Positions 37,177 to 46,812 of a stretch of 64,000 nt of DNA are shown here, in pieces. The notes below the pieces were generated by a model. That model searched no databases. It saw only the letters and a list, made by a program, of their open reading frames with translations, and had not been told where the DNA came from. Position numbers and translations under genes: made by a program. Where the stretch lies: contig NZ_CP109427.1 in NCBI RefSeq assembly GCF_036250695.1, positions 8,122,001 to 8,186,000 on the forward strand, given 5' to 3'. The first letter of the stretch is position 1; every line of letters begins with the position of its first letter. This DNA is from Streptomyces sp. NBC_01497. GTDB taxonomy: Bacteria > Actinomycetota > Actinomycetes > Streptomycetales > Streptomycetaceae.

Positions 37177-37779
37177 CTACGCCTCAAGCCGCTCGGAGAT
37201 GTCGGCGAGGTGGCGGCCCTGGTAGTGGGCCGCGGCGAGAACGGCCTCGTCGGGCCCCTCGCCACCGCCACTGGGCCAGGACGTGCCATAGGGGTTTCCA
37301 CCGGCCGCGAAGAGCAGCGGGTCGGTGTACCCGACGGGCACGATAAGGCAACCCCAGTGGTAGAAGACGTTGTTGAGGGACAGGATCGTCGACTCCTGGC
37401 CGCCGTGCCGGTTGATCGACGACGTGAAACTGGTGGCCGGCTTGTTGTGGAACACCCCGGCCTGCCACAGGCCGCCGGTGAGGTCGATGAACTGCTTGAG
37501 CTGGGAGGCGACGTTGCCGAACCGGGTGGGGGACCCCCACGCGTAGGCGGTCGCCCATTCGAGGTCCTCAAGCGTGGCCTCGGGCACCGTGTTCTTGGTC
37601 GAGTCGAAGTGGGCGCGCCAGGCGGGGTTCGCGTCGATCGCGGAGTCGGGCGCGAGCTCGGGAACCCGCCGCAGTCTGACCTCGGCATTGCGGCTGCGGG
37701 CCCCCTCGGCCGCCGACTGGGCGAGCGCGTGCACATTGCCCGTAGCGCTGTAGTAGATCACCGCAACACGTACACCCAT
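37177..37779 (-). CDS. wrbA: WrbA-family NAD(P)H:quinone oxidoreductase
   Basis: A 200-residue flavodoxin-like protein. IYYSATGNVHALAQSAAEG is the FMN phosphate loop; WATAYAWGSPTRFGNVASQL (about 80-100) and GGNPYGTSWPSG are hallmarks of WrbA. It reduces quinones by two electrons with NAD(P)H, protecting against one-electron redox cycling. The length is normal. The gene appears monocistronic with ATG start at 37779. Confidence 0.9.
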   Translation of the reverse strand: MGVRVAVIYYSATGNVHALAQSAAEGARSRNAEVRLRRVPELAPDSAIDANPAWRAHFDSTKNTVPEATLEDLEWATAYAWGSPTRFGNVASQLKQFIDLTGGLWQAGVFHNKPATSFTSSINRHGGQESTILSLNNVFYHWGCLIVPVGYTDPLLFAAGGNPYGTSWPSGGGEGPDEAVLAAAHYQGRHLADISERLEA

Positions 37780-38180
37780 GTGCTGCTCCTTCTCTGTGGG
37801 CGAAGCCGACCGGCAGCCGAGCCTGCTGTGCGTGCGCTGACGACGTCGGCGCCCACGGAGCAGGGACAGCGCTCACCATTAGATGTCGGGTCGGCGTGAT
37901 CCGCGCGCTGAGATCCCTCCTTCGGGCGGGACGGGGCCTGCCGCCCCGGGGAGCCCCCGGCCGTGGCGAGCGGGGAGCGAGGAGCGACGGTGCGTGGGAG
38001 AGCCGGTGCGTGGGAGAGCCGCGTGGCGCGCCCGGACCATGCGTGCCGTCGTGCGGCGGACTTCGGGCGGCGGGCTTCGGGCGGCGGGCTTCGCGTGGCG
38101 GCGAGGGGCCGACGGCCCGTCGCGCCGTCGGTTCACCCGCGCGCCCCGAGGGTGCCGTGCGGGTCCGTGACGCCCGGTGT
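37780..38180. other. Repeat-bearing intergenic DNA
   Basis: No credible gene. Short tandem duplications occur at about 37990-38025 (GTGCGTGGGAGAGCCG twice) and 38066-38098 (CTTCGGGCGGCGGG, two full copies and part of a third). Confidence 0.55.
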
Positions 38181-38345
38181 TCAGAGACCGGCCCGCAGGT
38201 GAAGTCGCTGGATCTGATGGGCGAGGGTCCGGCGCGCCGGGGCCGGCGCGGTGGCGGCGTCGGTGATCTTCGGCGGGACGTCGGGGCTGCGGCTGATCAT
38301 GTCGTACGAGTCCCGGTAGCTGCGATCGTCGCGGTTACGGGCAGC
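38181..38345 (-). pseudogene. C-terminal remnant of an unknown gene
   Basis: The minus frame ending at 38181 shows strong third-position G/C bias over about 55 codons: VAARNRDDRSYRDSYDMISR then PDVPPKITDAATAPAPARRT and LAHQIQRLHLRAGL. The bias fades around 38345, where an alpha/beta hydrolase fragment starts on the other strand. I do not recognise the family. It looks like the surviving end of a gene cut by rearrangement. Confidence 0.35.
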
Positions 38346-38354
38346 GACTGGGAG

Positions 38355-38690
38355 GCCGGGGCCCCCTTTCTCCACGGCCGGTGGGACGCCGCTAAGCGAG
38401 AGCACCATGCGGCCGCCTGTCCGCGCCATCAGGAGGCTGTGGCCCGCTTCGGGGCCGAGGGGGCGTTTCAGGGGGCGTTTCACTCCCGGGAGATCCGTGG
38501 GGCACTCGCCGCGTGCGGGCCCGCGTCCTGCTGCTCGCCGGGGAGTACGACGTGAACAGCCTCCCGCGGTCGGTAGGGGAGTTCGCCGGCCTGTTCCCGG
38601 ATGCCGCATGCGAGGTGCTGCCGGGCGCGGGGCGACGCCGACCGCTTCCTGCTGTCCACGGCGCCCCTTTCGGCTGACCGGCTTGATATG
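38355..38690 (+). pseudogene. Decayed alpha/beta hydrolase gene, C-terminal part
   Basis: Three pieces in shifting frames read like the C-terminal half of a proline-iminopeptidase-like alpha/beta hydrolase. Piece one: APFLHGRWDAAKREHHAA through RFGAEGAFQGAFHSREIR (to about 38513). Piece two, frame +2: VLLLAGEYDVNSLPRSVG and GLFPDAACEVLPGAG, the strand with the catalytic Asp (to about 38630). Piece three, back in the first frame: DADRFLLSTAPLSA. The GHxxWLD segment bearing the catalytic His is missing between pieces two and three, and the N-terminal half is absent. At least two frameshifts and one deletion make this a clear pseudogene. Confidence 0.7.
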
Positions 38691-38910
38691 CCCGCCTGCC
38701 CGGCCGGGAGGGGAGGAGGTCGTCAGGGCGCCGGTGCGCACGCGGACGCGACGGGCTTCACGTGCGGCGCGAACGGCTGCTGAGTCGGCGCGAGGAGTGG
38801 CGGACCGGCATCCCCGGCGGCCGGCCTGAACCGGCTGGGTCCCTCCGACGAGAGGTCCTGGCTTATAGTCCGAGGCTCGCGTGATGGTTCGAGGGCAAGG
38901 GGGACGAGGT

Positions 38911-39291
38911 ATGCATCCGGCCGTGGTGGAGCGGGACTTCAGGGACCGGACGGGGCGGCTCCAGGCCTGGGGAGCGGGGCTGCTCGTCGCCGCCGCGCTG
39001 TGCTGGGCGTACGCGGCATGGGAGGTGTTCGTTCCGTTCACCTCCACGTACGGCCACGTGCACTGTTCCGCACCGGCGTTCGCCGATCACGAGGACCTCT
39101 ACAGCGGCCGCGACGACGACGCGCACGATCGCGCGGAGATCTGCGCGCAGGGCCGCGACTGGCCCGGTCCCGTGACCGCGTTGGTGCTCGCGGCCCCGCT
39201 CTCCGCCGTGGGCGGGCTGCAGTTGGCGACGGTGTGGGCCGGCAACCGCCTCCGTGAGCACGAGGAAGCACTGCTCAGGGCGGAGCACTGA
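38911..39291 (+). CDS. Small membrane protein with two helices
   Basis: A 126-residue protein with helices near residues 20-40 (LLVAAALCWAYAAWEVF) and 85-105 (ALVLAAPLSAVGGLQLA), separated by an acidic, Cys-containing external loop (HCSAPAF...EICAQG, probably one disulfide). ATG 38911 has GAGG four bases upstream. Unknown function. It is convergent with the protease gene across a shared hairpin. Confidence 0.68.
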   Translation: MHPAVVERDFRDRTGRLQAWGAGLLVAAALCWAYAAWEVFVPFTSTYGHVHCSAPAFADHEDLYSGRDDDAHDRAEICAQGRDWPGPVTALVLAAPLSAVGGLQLATVWAGNRLREHEEALLRAEH

Positions 39292-39358
39292 CTGACCCCG
39301 GCCCGCGACAGCGCGACGGCACCGGGTCTGTCCGCGCCGGCAGGTGCACCGGAGACGA

Positions 39359-39394
39359 AGGGTGGGCCGCACCCCGGAAGGAGCGGCCCACCCT
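39359..39394. terminator. Bidirectional terminator hairpin
   Basis: A perfect 12-bp stem (AGGGTGGGCCGC / GCGGCCCACCCT) with a 12-nt loop, between two convergent genes. Confidence 0.68.
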
Positions 39395-39414
39395 CGTACG
39401 GTGTGACGGGAGCG

Positions 39415-42400
39415 CTACTGCTTCTTGAGCGTGAAGTTACTGGTCACGGTGGCCCCCTTGGTGAGCTTCACCGTGGTCACGGTCGGCTGGTAGCCGTCCT
39501 TGGCCACGATGACGGTGAGGGGGTTGTTGCGGGTGTCGAGCCACAGCGCGTAGGTGCCGTCCGCGGCGGTCTTCAGGGTGTAGGTGGTCGCCCAGCTGTC
39601 GATCTGCACGGTCGCGCCGGCGAGCGGAGCGGTTCCGGTGGCTGTCGTGCCGAGGACCGTCCCCGTGATCTTCCCCCAGGTCTTCGGGGGATTGACGTGC
39701 AGCGTCACGGGGATCTTGGGCGTGGAGTACGGAGTGTCGCTGCCGAGGGTGAGCCCGGCCTGGTATGCGCCAGGCTGGGTGACCTCGGGGACCGACGCGT
39801 CGAGCGAGACGGTGAGGGTCGCGCTCGCGCCCGGCTGGATCGTGAGCTGCGTGGCGCTCTCGCTCAGCCAGGTGACGTCTCCGCCACCGCCCTGGTCGTA
39901 ACCGGGCAGGAACTCCGCGGCCGCGGACGGTGTGTTGGGAGCGTTGCCGCCGCCGATCTTGTAGAAGCCGATGCTGCCGCCGCCACGGTAGGTCGCGACG
40001 TTGGAGTTCGGCAGGTCGGCCCAGGTGCCGGCCGCCGGGTCGAAGGCGTAGCTCTGGTTGGTGAGGGCGTTCGCGCTGACACCGCCGGAGATCACCAGCT
40101 GACCGTTGGCCGACGCGTACGCCGAACCCCACACCGGTGCGGGCAGGTCGGCGACCGGGGACCAGCTGTTGCTGGCCGGGTCGTAGGAGTAGGCGTGCTT
40201 GATGTCGCTCGTGCCTCCGGTGCCGCCGGCGCAGTAGAGCTCGCCGCCGATGCCGCCGCACGACTCCCACGCGACGGGCTCCGGGTAGGCCGCTATCGCC
40301 GACCAGTTGTCGGACGACGGGTCGTACACGGCCGCGGTGGTGGTGCCACAGCTGGCGGTGCAGCCGCCGATCACGTACAGCTTCCCGTCCAGGACGGCGT
40401 TGCCGCTGCCCGCGAGGGGCTGCGGTGCGGACGCTCCGGTGCTCCAGCTGTCCGTGCCGGGGTCGTAGACCTCCAGCTTCGGGTCGGTGCTGCCCGACGT
40501 CGCCCAGCCGCCGACGACATAGAGCTTGCCGTCGATGAACCCACCGGAGGGCGCCTCGCGCTTGTCGGCGGCGGAGGCCTTCTTCGTCCAGGAGCCGGCT
40601 GCCGGGTCCAGGGCGAAGATGCTGTTCGAATCGTCACTTCCGGTGAAGCCGAAGCCGGAGTACACCGTGCCGTCGTTGACGGCGACGACATTGCCCATCG
40701 TCGTCTCGGGTGAGTCGGCGACGCTCTGCCAGGGGCTGTCGGCCGGCTTGGCGGACGGGCTCCCCGCCGCATGTGACGTGCCGGACGGACCCGCCTGTGC
40801 CCTGCTGGCCTCCGGCGAGTAGCTGCCCTTGATCTTCTGCAGCGGCGCTCCCGGCAGCGCGTTCTGGGCCTGGAACGTACCCGGCGCCTCGCTCACCTTC
40901 AGCGTCGCGGACGTACCGCCCGTGTTCTTCACGGTCAGCTTCTGGGTGGCCTGCCCGCCCCAGGCGACTGTCTTGTCGACAGTGCCCGGCGTCACGGTCA
41001 ACTGCCCGGCGGCGAGCTTGAAGTTCACGGACACCGCACTGTCGGCCGCTGTCTTCGCGGACTTCGACAGACTCGTGTAGCGGCCCTTCGCCGCGGTGAG
41101 GGAGTGCTTGCCCAGGTCCGGCGAGAACACCGAGTAGAAGCCGTCCTTCACGGCCGGGTCGTCGGGGGTGGCGACCGTCGACGTGGTGACGGCCGGGTCG
41201 TCGTCGCTGCTGACGATGGCGTCGGAGAGACCGTCACCGGTGTTGGCGTCCGTCACGTTGCCGATGAACAGGCCGCCGGGCGTCGGTGTCACGGTGCGCT
41301 GGCCGACGAGTACGTTGTCGACCTGCCACCACCAGCCGAAGGAACCGGTGAAGTGGAAGCGCAGTGTGACGCCCTTGGTGTTCGCGTAGTCGTCCAGCGG
41401 GACCGTGATCTTCGTGGGACCGCTGACCGAGGCGACGGTGGACCACGCGCTCTTCCAGGTGGCTCCGCCGTCCGTGGACGCGTCGACGGAGGCCGTCTGG
41501 CTCCCGACCGCCCGGTAATCGGTGGCGAAGGACAGCAGCGGATTGGACTGATCGCTGAAGTCATAGGCCGGGCTGATCAGTTGGGTGTCCTGCGTCTCGC
41601 CGTTGCCGAGATTGTCGCTGTCGACGATGGCGAAGGCGCCCGAGCCGCCCGTGGTGTTGCCGCGGTTGCCCGGGTCGTTGAAGACCCAGCCCCCGCCGTC
41701 TCCGGCGCTGACGACCTTCCAGCCGTCCGGGGCCGACGTGGTGGAGTCGAACGGCTCCGTGGTGCCGGAGTCCTTGGAGGTGTAGCCGGGCGTGGTGCCG
41801 CCGAACGGGTCCGCCTTCAGGCTGAGCCCGGCGCTCACCGGCGCGTCGCCCACCGAGATCGTCTTGACCGCTTCGTGGTAGCCGGGCGTGGTGGCGGCGA
41901 CGTGCAGGGTGTAGTCGTGGCCCTGCGGCAACGACAGGTCGTAGGCACCGGTGGCCGGGTCCGTCCACACGGGGGCGCCCGGTGCGCCGTCGACGGTGAT
42001 CTTCGCGTAGAGGGGCCAGCCGTGGCCCGAACCGTCGGTGACCTTCCCCGAGACGGTCTGGCTGGGTACGGGGGTGAGGGAGAAGTCCTTGGTCAGCGTG
42101 GCACCGTCCGCGACGTCCAGGGACGAGGCGCTGCCTGAGGTGTATCCGAAGGCGTCGACGGTGATGTCGTAGGTCCCGGCCGGAACAGTGAGCTTGTAGC
42201 TTCCGTCGGTTCCCGTCGTCGCGACGTTGCCGCCGGCCGTGACCGTCGCCGCGGCCACCGCCTTGCCGGTTCCCGCGTCGGTCACCTTGCCGGACAGCTC
42301 ACCGTGCGGACCGCTGCGGAACGCGTCCAGCCCGTTCGGACTGCCGAGTCCGGTCGGACCGTCGTAGCCCGCGCCGCCGTTGCACAGGTAGCTCGGGCTG

Positions 42401-43626
42401 CAGGAGCCGTTGCTGCCGCCCGACACGTCGTTGAGCCCGGAGCCGCCGCCCGCGTAGGGGTAGGCGTTGGGGTACGTGCCCGCGACGGGGGTGCCCGCCG
42501 CGGCGTAGGTGGCGGCGATCAGCGGCGATGCAGCGCTCGTTCCGCCGTAGACGGCCCAGCCGCCGTTGCCGAAGGTCTGGTAGACGGAGACACCGGTGGC
42601 CGGGTCGGAGTCGGACGAGACGTCGGCGAGGGCGCGGTTCGCGCATCCCGTGTCCTTCTGGAACGCGGGCTTGGGCTCGTAGGCGGAGCAGCCGGAGCCG
42701 GCCCCGTTCCACGCGCTCTCGGACCAGCCGCGCGAGGAGCCCGTGTCGCGGGTCAGCGAGGTGCCGCCGGCCGCCGTGACGTACTGCGACGCGGCAGGGT
42801 AGCCGACCCCGTACCCGTAGTCACCGGTGGACGCGACCACCGCGACACCCGGGTGGTTGTAGTAGGCGTCCAGTTCGGTCGTCTCCGATGGGTCCTCGCC
42901 GCCACCACCGCGGTAGTCGGTGCCGTACGAGTTGGACACGAACTTGGCACCGAGAGCGACGGCTTCGTCGACTGCGGCGCCCAGGTTCTCGAAGCTGGGG
43001 TCGTCCGCCTCGACGAGCAGGATGTGGGCGTTGGGAGCGGCGGCCGAGACCATGTCGAGGTCGAGGGATATCTCGCCCGCCCAGCCGGCGTCGGACTGCG
43101 GGTAGTCGGTACCGCCCCGCTGGCTGACCTTGGTGAGGCAGCCGTTCGCTGAGGTGCACGCCGGGAGCCCGTACTGCTGGCGGTAGACGGCCAGGTCGCT
43201 CTCGGCGGTGGGGTCGTCGTACGCGTCGACGATGGCGACCGTCTGCCCCGCACCGCCGTCGGCGGGCAGGTTGTAGGCGCTTTGCAGATCGCTCGCGCCG
43301 ACTCCGGCCGGTGTGTCGGTGGCGGCGCGGACACCCTTGGTGGCCTTCACATCGGTGCGGCGTAGGGAGTAACAGGCCGCGTCACCCGGCTTCGGGGTGG
43401 CGCAGGACGCCTCGTAGGACACGCGGGCCTTGACGGAGGATGCGGAGGGGGCGGTGGCCGCGGCGTTGGCCGGCGCGGCAAGGGCGGGGGCCTGGAATCC
43501 CAGGACGGCCATGGCGGCCGCGCTCAGGACGGCGAGTCCCGCTCCGATTCTTCGGCGGGCGCGGGGCGCTCTCGTCGGTCTGCCGGATCTATCGGATCTG
43601 TCGGATCTGCTCGATCTCTCGGACAT
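39415..43626 (-). CDS. Large secreted sedolisin (S53) protease with Kelch and CarboxypepD-like domains
   Basis: An exported serine-carboxyl protease of 1403 residues. After a signal (AGLAVLSAAAMAVLGFQAP) and a short pro-region, the S53 domain (about 90-430) has all active residues: Glu and Asp in GWAGEISLDLDM (about 184), the oxyanion Asp in STGDYGYG (about 267) and the nucleophile in GGTSAASP (about 363). It is followed by two carboxypeptidase-regulatory-like domains (about 445-600), a MAM-like sandwich (about 620-770), a third regulatory-like domain, a Kelch beta-propeller (about 940-1245; repeats such as GGWATSGST, YVIGGCTASC) and a final sandwich with another regulatory-like domain. A TTG six bases upstream has a better-placed GGGAG, so the start could be 43632. 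Probably scavenges proteins at the cell surface; the propeller may bind substrate. Confidence 0.88.
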   Translation of the reverse strand: MSERSSRSDRSDRSGRPTRAPRARRRIGAGLAVLSAAAMAVLGFQAPALAAPANAAATAPSASSVKARVSYEASCATPKPGDAACYSLRRTDVKATKGVRAATDTPAGVGASDLQSAYNLPADGGAGQTVAIVDAYDDPTAESDLAVYRQQYGLPACTSANGCLTKVSQRGGTDYPQSDAGWAGEISLDLDMVSAAAPNAHILLVEADDPSFENLGAAVDEAVALGAKFVSNSYGTDYRGGGGEDPSETTELDAYYNHPGVAVVASTGDYGYGVGYPAASQYVTAAGGTSLTRDTGSSRGWSESAWNGAGSGCSAYEPKPAFQKDTGCANRALADVSSDSDPATGVSVYQTFGNGGWAVYGGTSAASPLIAATYAAAGTPVAGTYPNAYPYAGGGSGLNDVSGGSNGSCSPSYLCNGGAGYDGPTGLGSPNGLDAFRSGPHGELSGKVTDAGTGKAVAAATVTAGGNVATTGTDGSYKLTVPAGTYDITVDAFGYTSGSASSLDVADGATLTKDFSLTPVPSQTVSGKVTDGSGHGWPLYAKITVDGAPGAPVWTDPATGAYDLSLPQGHDYTLHVAATTPGYHEAVKTISVGDAPVSAGLSLKADPFGGTTPGYTSKDSGTTEPFDSTTSAPDGWKVVSAGDGGGWVFNDPGNRGNTTGGSGAFAIVDSDNLGNGETQDTQLISPAYDFSDQSNPLLSFATDYRAVGSQTASVDASTDGGATWKSAWSTVASVSGPTKITVPLDDYANTKGVTLRFHFTGSFGWWWQVDNVLVGQRTVTPTPGGLFIGNVTDANTGDGLSDAIVSSDDDPAVTTSTVATPDDPAVKDGFYSVFSPDLGKHSLTAAKGRYTSLSKSAKTAADSAVSVNFKLAAGQLTVTPGTVDKTVAWGGQATQKLTVKNTGGTSATLKVSEAPGTFQAQNALPGAPLQKIKGSYSPEASRAQAGPSGTSHAAGSPSAKPADSPWQSVADSPETTMGNVVAVNDGTVYSGFGFTGSDDSNSIFALDPAAGSWTKKASAADKREAPSGGFIDGKLYVVGGWATSGSTDPKLEVYDPGTDSWSTGASAPQPLAGSGNAVLDGKLYVIGGCTASCGTTTAAVYDPSSDNWSAIAAYPEPVAWESCGGIGGELYCAGGTGGTSDIKHAYSYDPASNSWSPVADLPAPVWGSAYASANGQLVISGGVSANALTNQSYAFDPAAGTWADLPNSNVATYRGGGSIGFYKIGGGNAPNTPSAAAEFLPGYDQGGGGDVTWLSESATQLTIQPGASATLTVSLDASVPEVTQPGAYQAGLTLGSDTPYSTPKIPVTLHVNPPKTWGKITGTVLGTTATGTAPLAGATVQIDSWATTYTLKTAADGTYALWLDTRNNPLTVIVAKDGYQPTVTTVKLTKGATVTSNFTLKKQ

Positions 43627-43689
43627 GCGCAACGTGTGACTCCCATGCTGCGAGCAGGGGTCGACCCGTAACGGTGCAGGGGCGACGGC

Positions 43690-43704
43690 GAATGAAAGCA
43701 TTCA
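43690..43704. promoter_or_regulatory. Weak palindrome upstream of the sedolisin gene
   Basis: GAATG-AAAG-CATTC has 5-bp arms, and TGAAAGCATTCA has LacI-operator-like symmetry. It lies about 65 nt before the start. Listed because other secreted enzymes here carry similar sites. Confidence 0.3.
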
Positions 43705-43779
43705 CCGGGAGTCCATTAGTGAGCGCCTCGGCCCCGCCGGTCAATACGTCGCGTGTTACCGGTACATGAAATGCGATCA

Positions 43780-44744
43780 CTTCCTGGGAGAAGGCCCCGG
43801 AAAACCTACGAGAAGGGAAGGAAGCAGGTCAGAGGATTCTTTGAGGACGCTAGTCATCACTTGTCCGCCGCATGAATCAGGCCTGTTCCAGGCGGAGTCG
43901 GGGTGTGGCTGGACGCGGGTGAAAGGCGGAGATGTCCGGGTTGGGCGGGAGGCGGAGACACGTCGGGGACGCCGCCGGGATGCAGCGGACCGCCGCTGCT
44001 CGATGGGGCTTCCCAGCTGCGGGAAGCGCCCTTTGCCGCGGCCCGGTCACCGATTCCTGGGGCGCGAAAAGCGTGACATGTGCGAGGTGCCCATTTCGGA
44101 CACGTGCGTCACCGGGTATGGCCGACTCTCTTTCCTCTGCTGGGGAAACAGGATTCGGGCGGGAAGGCGAATGACCCGCGGCCTCGTGACCTCGGGGGGC
44201 GAGCCGCGATGTCCGCTCGTCAGCACGACGGGACGTGCGAACACCCGCTTCCTGACGGGGCCGACCGGTGCCGGCGGCCGTCGCGGTGGCACCTGCGGTG
44301 CCGCGAACGGTGAACGCCGGGCCCCGTCCCTGACGTGCGATCGTGGCACCGAGCACAGAACCGGGCCGGGCGAGGGGGAGCCGATCCTCGCCGGGCGGGA
44401 CCGGGCCGAGCGGGACCGTGCCCTCCGCCTCCCGAGCGGGCCCTCCGTGCCGCCCGCCGTGGCGGCCGCGCCGCTCGGTTGCGTCGACGCTCCGGCCGAC
44501 CTGCTCCGCGGCGCTCTTCTCCCCGCACGCCCTCGCCGCTAGTGTCTCCTTCTGCGTGAACGGCTTTGCGATCCCGATCGCTCGATCTCAGTACTCGACG
44601 TTTCTGCCGGCGCTGGAGCCGACGCCGACGTGGACTCCACTTCCGCGCGTCCGCGTCACCTGGACGACTCCTGGCGGCGGGGGGCGGTGCCCACGACGGG
44701 TGTCCTCCTCCCGGGCCGTCCCACCGCGCAGCGGAAGGTTCACC
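43780..44744. other. Long gene-poor stretch
   Basis: About 960 bp with no frame that looks translated. Open frames here are short, overlap on several strands and have weak codon bias. A 34-codon Cys-containing frame at about 44209-44313 (MSARQHDGTCEHPLP) is too slight to call. Much of it may be 5' DNA of the MFS gene. Confidence 0.45.
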
Positions 44745-46085
44745 GTGGCCCCGCGGCAGTGGTTTCGTCGTACCGCGCCCGATGTCCCCCGTACCACCCG
44801 CGGGTCTCGCACGTCACCGCCCACCCGTACGGGGACCGCCTCCTACCGCTCGGCCCTGCGCACGCCCGGCGCGACGGCGTTCTTCCTGGCCGCGGCTCCG
44901 GGCCGGGTCGGGGTGGCGATGGCCGGCCTCGGCATCGTCTGGCTGGTCCATGGCGAGACCGGGTCCTTCGGGGTGGCCGGGCTGGTCACCGGTTCGTTCG
45001 CCGTGGCGGAGACCCTGGTGGGCCCGCAGACGGCCCGCCTCATGGACCGTTACGGACAGCCGCGTGTCCTCGTCCCCCTCCTGTGCGCCCACGCCGTGGC
45101 GATCGCCGTCCTGGTCGCGCTGAGCCTGACGGGGCCGCACGCGGTACCGCTGATGGCTGCCGGCGCCGTCACCGGGGCGACCATCCCGCCATTCGGCGCT
45201 CTCTGTGCGGCCCGCTGGTCGGCCCTGCTGCACGGCAGGACCGAACTCACCGCGGCGTTCGCGCTGGAAACGACGAGCAACGATGTCGCCTTCCTCCTGG
45301 GCCCCGCCCTCGCGGTGGTGACGGCGGCGCGGGTGCACCCGGCCGCGGGTACGGTCCTGGCGGGAGTGCTCGTCGTCGGCGCCGGACTGGTCTTCGCCTC
45401 GCTGGGCACGACGAGCACGGCGCCTGCCGCGGCGACGCCTGCCCGGGACCGTACGGCCACCCAGGGGAGCGGAACCCTGCTGACCCGGAACTTCGCGACC
45501 TTGCTGGCCGTCAATCTGGCCCTCGGTGTCTTCTTCGGCTCGACGCAGGTCTCGGTGAGCGCCTTCGCCGGCGTTCATCACGCCGCCGCGGCGGGCGGGT
45601 TCCTGTACGCACTGATGAGCGCGGCGAGCCTGCTGGGCGGTCTCGCCTACGGGCGGCATCGCGGGTCTGCCCCGCCCGCCGCACAACTGCCGCTGATCCT
45701 GACCTTTCTGGCCTGCGCGTCCCTGCTGCCGCTCGTGGCCGACGCCCCCTGGCAACTCGGCCTTGCCCTCCTGCTCCCCGGTGCGGGCGTCGCCCCCTGC
45801 ATCATCGTGTCCTCGACGCTGGTCGAGTCGGTCATGGGCCGGTCGGTCCTGACGCAGGCCTTCACCTGGACGAACTCCGCGAGCGCGGCGGGCATCGCCG
45901 TCTCCGCCGCCGTGGTCGGCGGGCTCGTCGACGGTCCGGGCGGCACACGGGCCGGCTTCACCGTCCCTCTCCTCGCCCTGACCGCGACAGCGGTGCTCGC
46001 CTGGTCCGGCCGTCACGCGCTGGCCACCGCCGCCACGACATCCAGGCAGCCGCCGGAGGAGACTGGTTCCGCCCACACCGGATAG
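44745..46085 (+). CDS. MFS transporter, probable exporter
   Basis: A 446-residue major facilitator protein with twelve predicted helices in two bundles; the inter-bundle loop is at about 205-230 (PAAATPARDRTATQGSG). ARLMDRYGQPRVLVP between helices 2 and 3 corresponds to the conserved DRxGRR loop of drug-type MFS proteins. GTG 44745 is chosen because GGAAGG lies six bases upstream, giving a 50-residue Arg/Thr-rich lead before helix 1. Efflux of a small molecule is likely; no adjacent regulator. Confidence 0.78.
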   Translation: MAPRQWFRRTAPDVPRTTRGSRTSPPTRTGTASYRSALRTPGATAFFLAAAPGRVGVAMAGLGIVWLVHGETGSFGVAGLVTGSFAVAETLVGPQTARLMDRYGQPRVLVPLLCAHAVAIAVLVALSLTGPHAVPLMAAGAVTGATIPPFGALCAARWSALLHGRTELTAAFALETTSNDVAFLLGPALAVVTAARVHPAAGTVLAGVLVVGAGLVFASLGTTSTAPAAATPARDRTATQGSGTLLTRNFATLLAVNLALGVFFGSTQVSVSAFAGVHHAAAAGGFLYALMSAASLLGGLAYGRHRGSAPPAAQLPLILTFLACASLLPLVADAPWQLGLALLLPGAGVAPCIIVSSTLVESVMGRSVLTQAFTWTNSASAAGIAVSAAVVGGLVDGPGGTRAGFTVPLLALTATAVLAWSGRHALATAATTSRQPPEETGSAHTG

Positions 46086-46812
46086 CCGTCGGCCGTCGCG
46101 CCTTCCACCGCCCCCGGTGCCGTCCTCGCCGCATGACGTCCACCGCCGCCGCCATCCGATCTTGGATCGACATCGCGCCTGCGATGCCGGCATGGACGAC
46201 GCGTCATTTCAGCCGTACATACCCCGCGCCGTCCGCGCTCGCCGGCGTGTGGACCGGCACGGCTCATCCACGGCCATGACAGGCGGCGCGGTTGCCGCCG
46301 CGGCTTGTTCTGATGTCCCTTGACGTCCCGGGATTTCTCCGTTTCTTCGGTCCTTCGCCCCCTTGACCTGATGCGACATTGCGTCGGTGATGGATCTGGC
46401 GAAGCGAGCGGCGCACAACAGTGACGCCGCGTGCCGTCGTGCCGGTGGGGCTCCTCGACCGGAGAGTCCCCACATCCCGAGGGGACGGATGAGTGAGTAC
46501 GGGGTGGACTCCTGGAACGGTTGACGACGCTCCGCCCGTCGGCCGGAGCGCATCGCGCCTCGACGTGATCGCTCGTGCCGTTCCGGCGGCGGGGCTCTGG
46601 TGCTTCTCGGCGATGAGGCCGAGTGGGTTCGTACGTCCCCCGTACGCGGGGGAAATCGATGATCTTGCTGATTCCGGACGGCAGTTCTGCCGACAGGCGA
46701 TCTTCCGGCCCAAGCGCGACGATGGGGCGAGAGTGCGGCTGCCTGAGCGGATGGATGACGGGTAGCGCACCGCCCACCACGTGTACGCGACCGCAGGCCG
46801 GGGAGGCACAAC
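46086..46812. other. Gene-poor stretch with two hairpins
   Basis: No convincing gene on either strand. Hairpins: GTCCCC/GGGGAC around 46465-46486 with a 9-nt loop, and TCCCCCG-TACG-CGGGGGA at 46636-46653. They may end transcription of the MFS gene or be small-RNA structures. Confidence 0.4.

Noticed and set aside
44209..44313. 34-codon Cys-containing frame, possible RiPP precursor or zinc-ribbon
   Set aside because: No ribosome site, no modification enzyme nearby and weak codon bias.
43766..44542. 258-codon plus-strand frame before the MFS gene
   Set aside because: Third-position bias is poor and the product is Arg/Gly/Pro-rich with no motif.
46636..46653. TCCCCCG-TACG-CGGGGGA hairpin, similar to the core of type I-E CRISPR repeats
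   Set aside because: Only one copy, no spacing pattern and no cas genes in the window.
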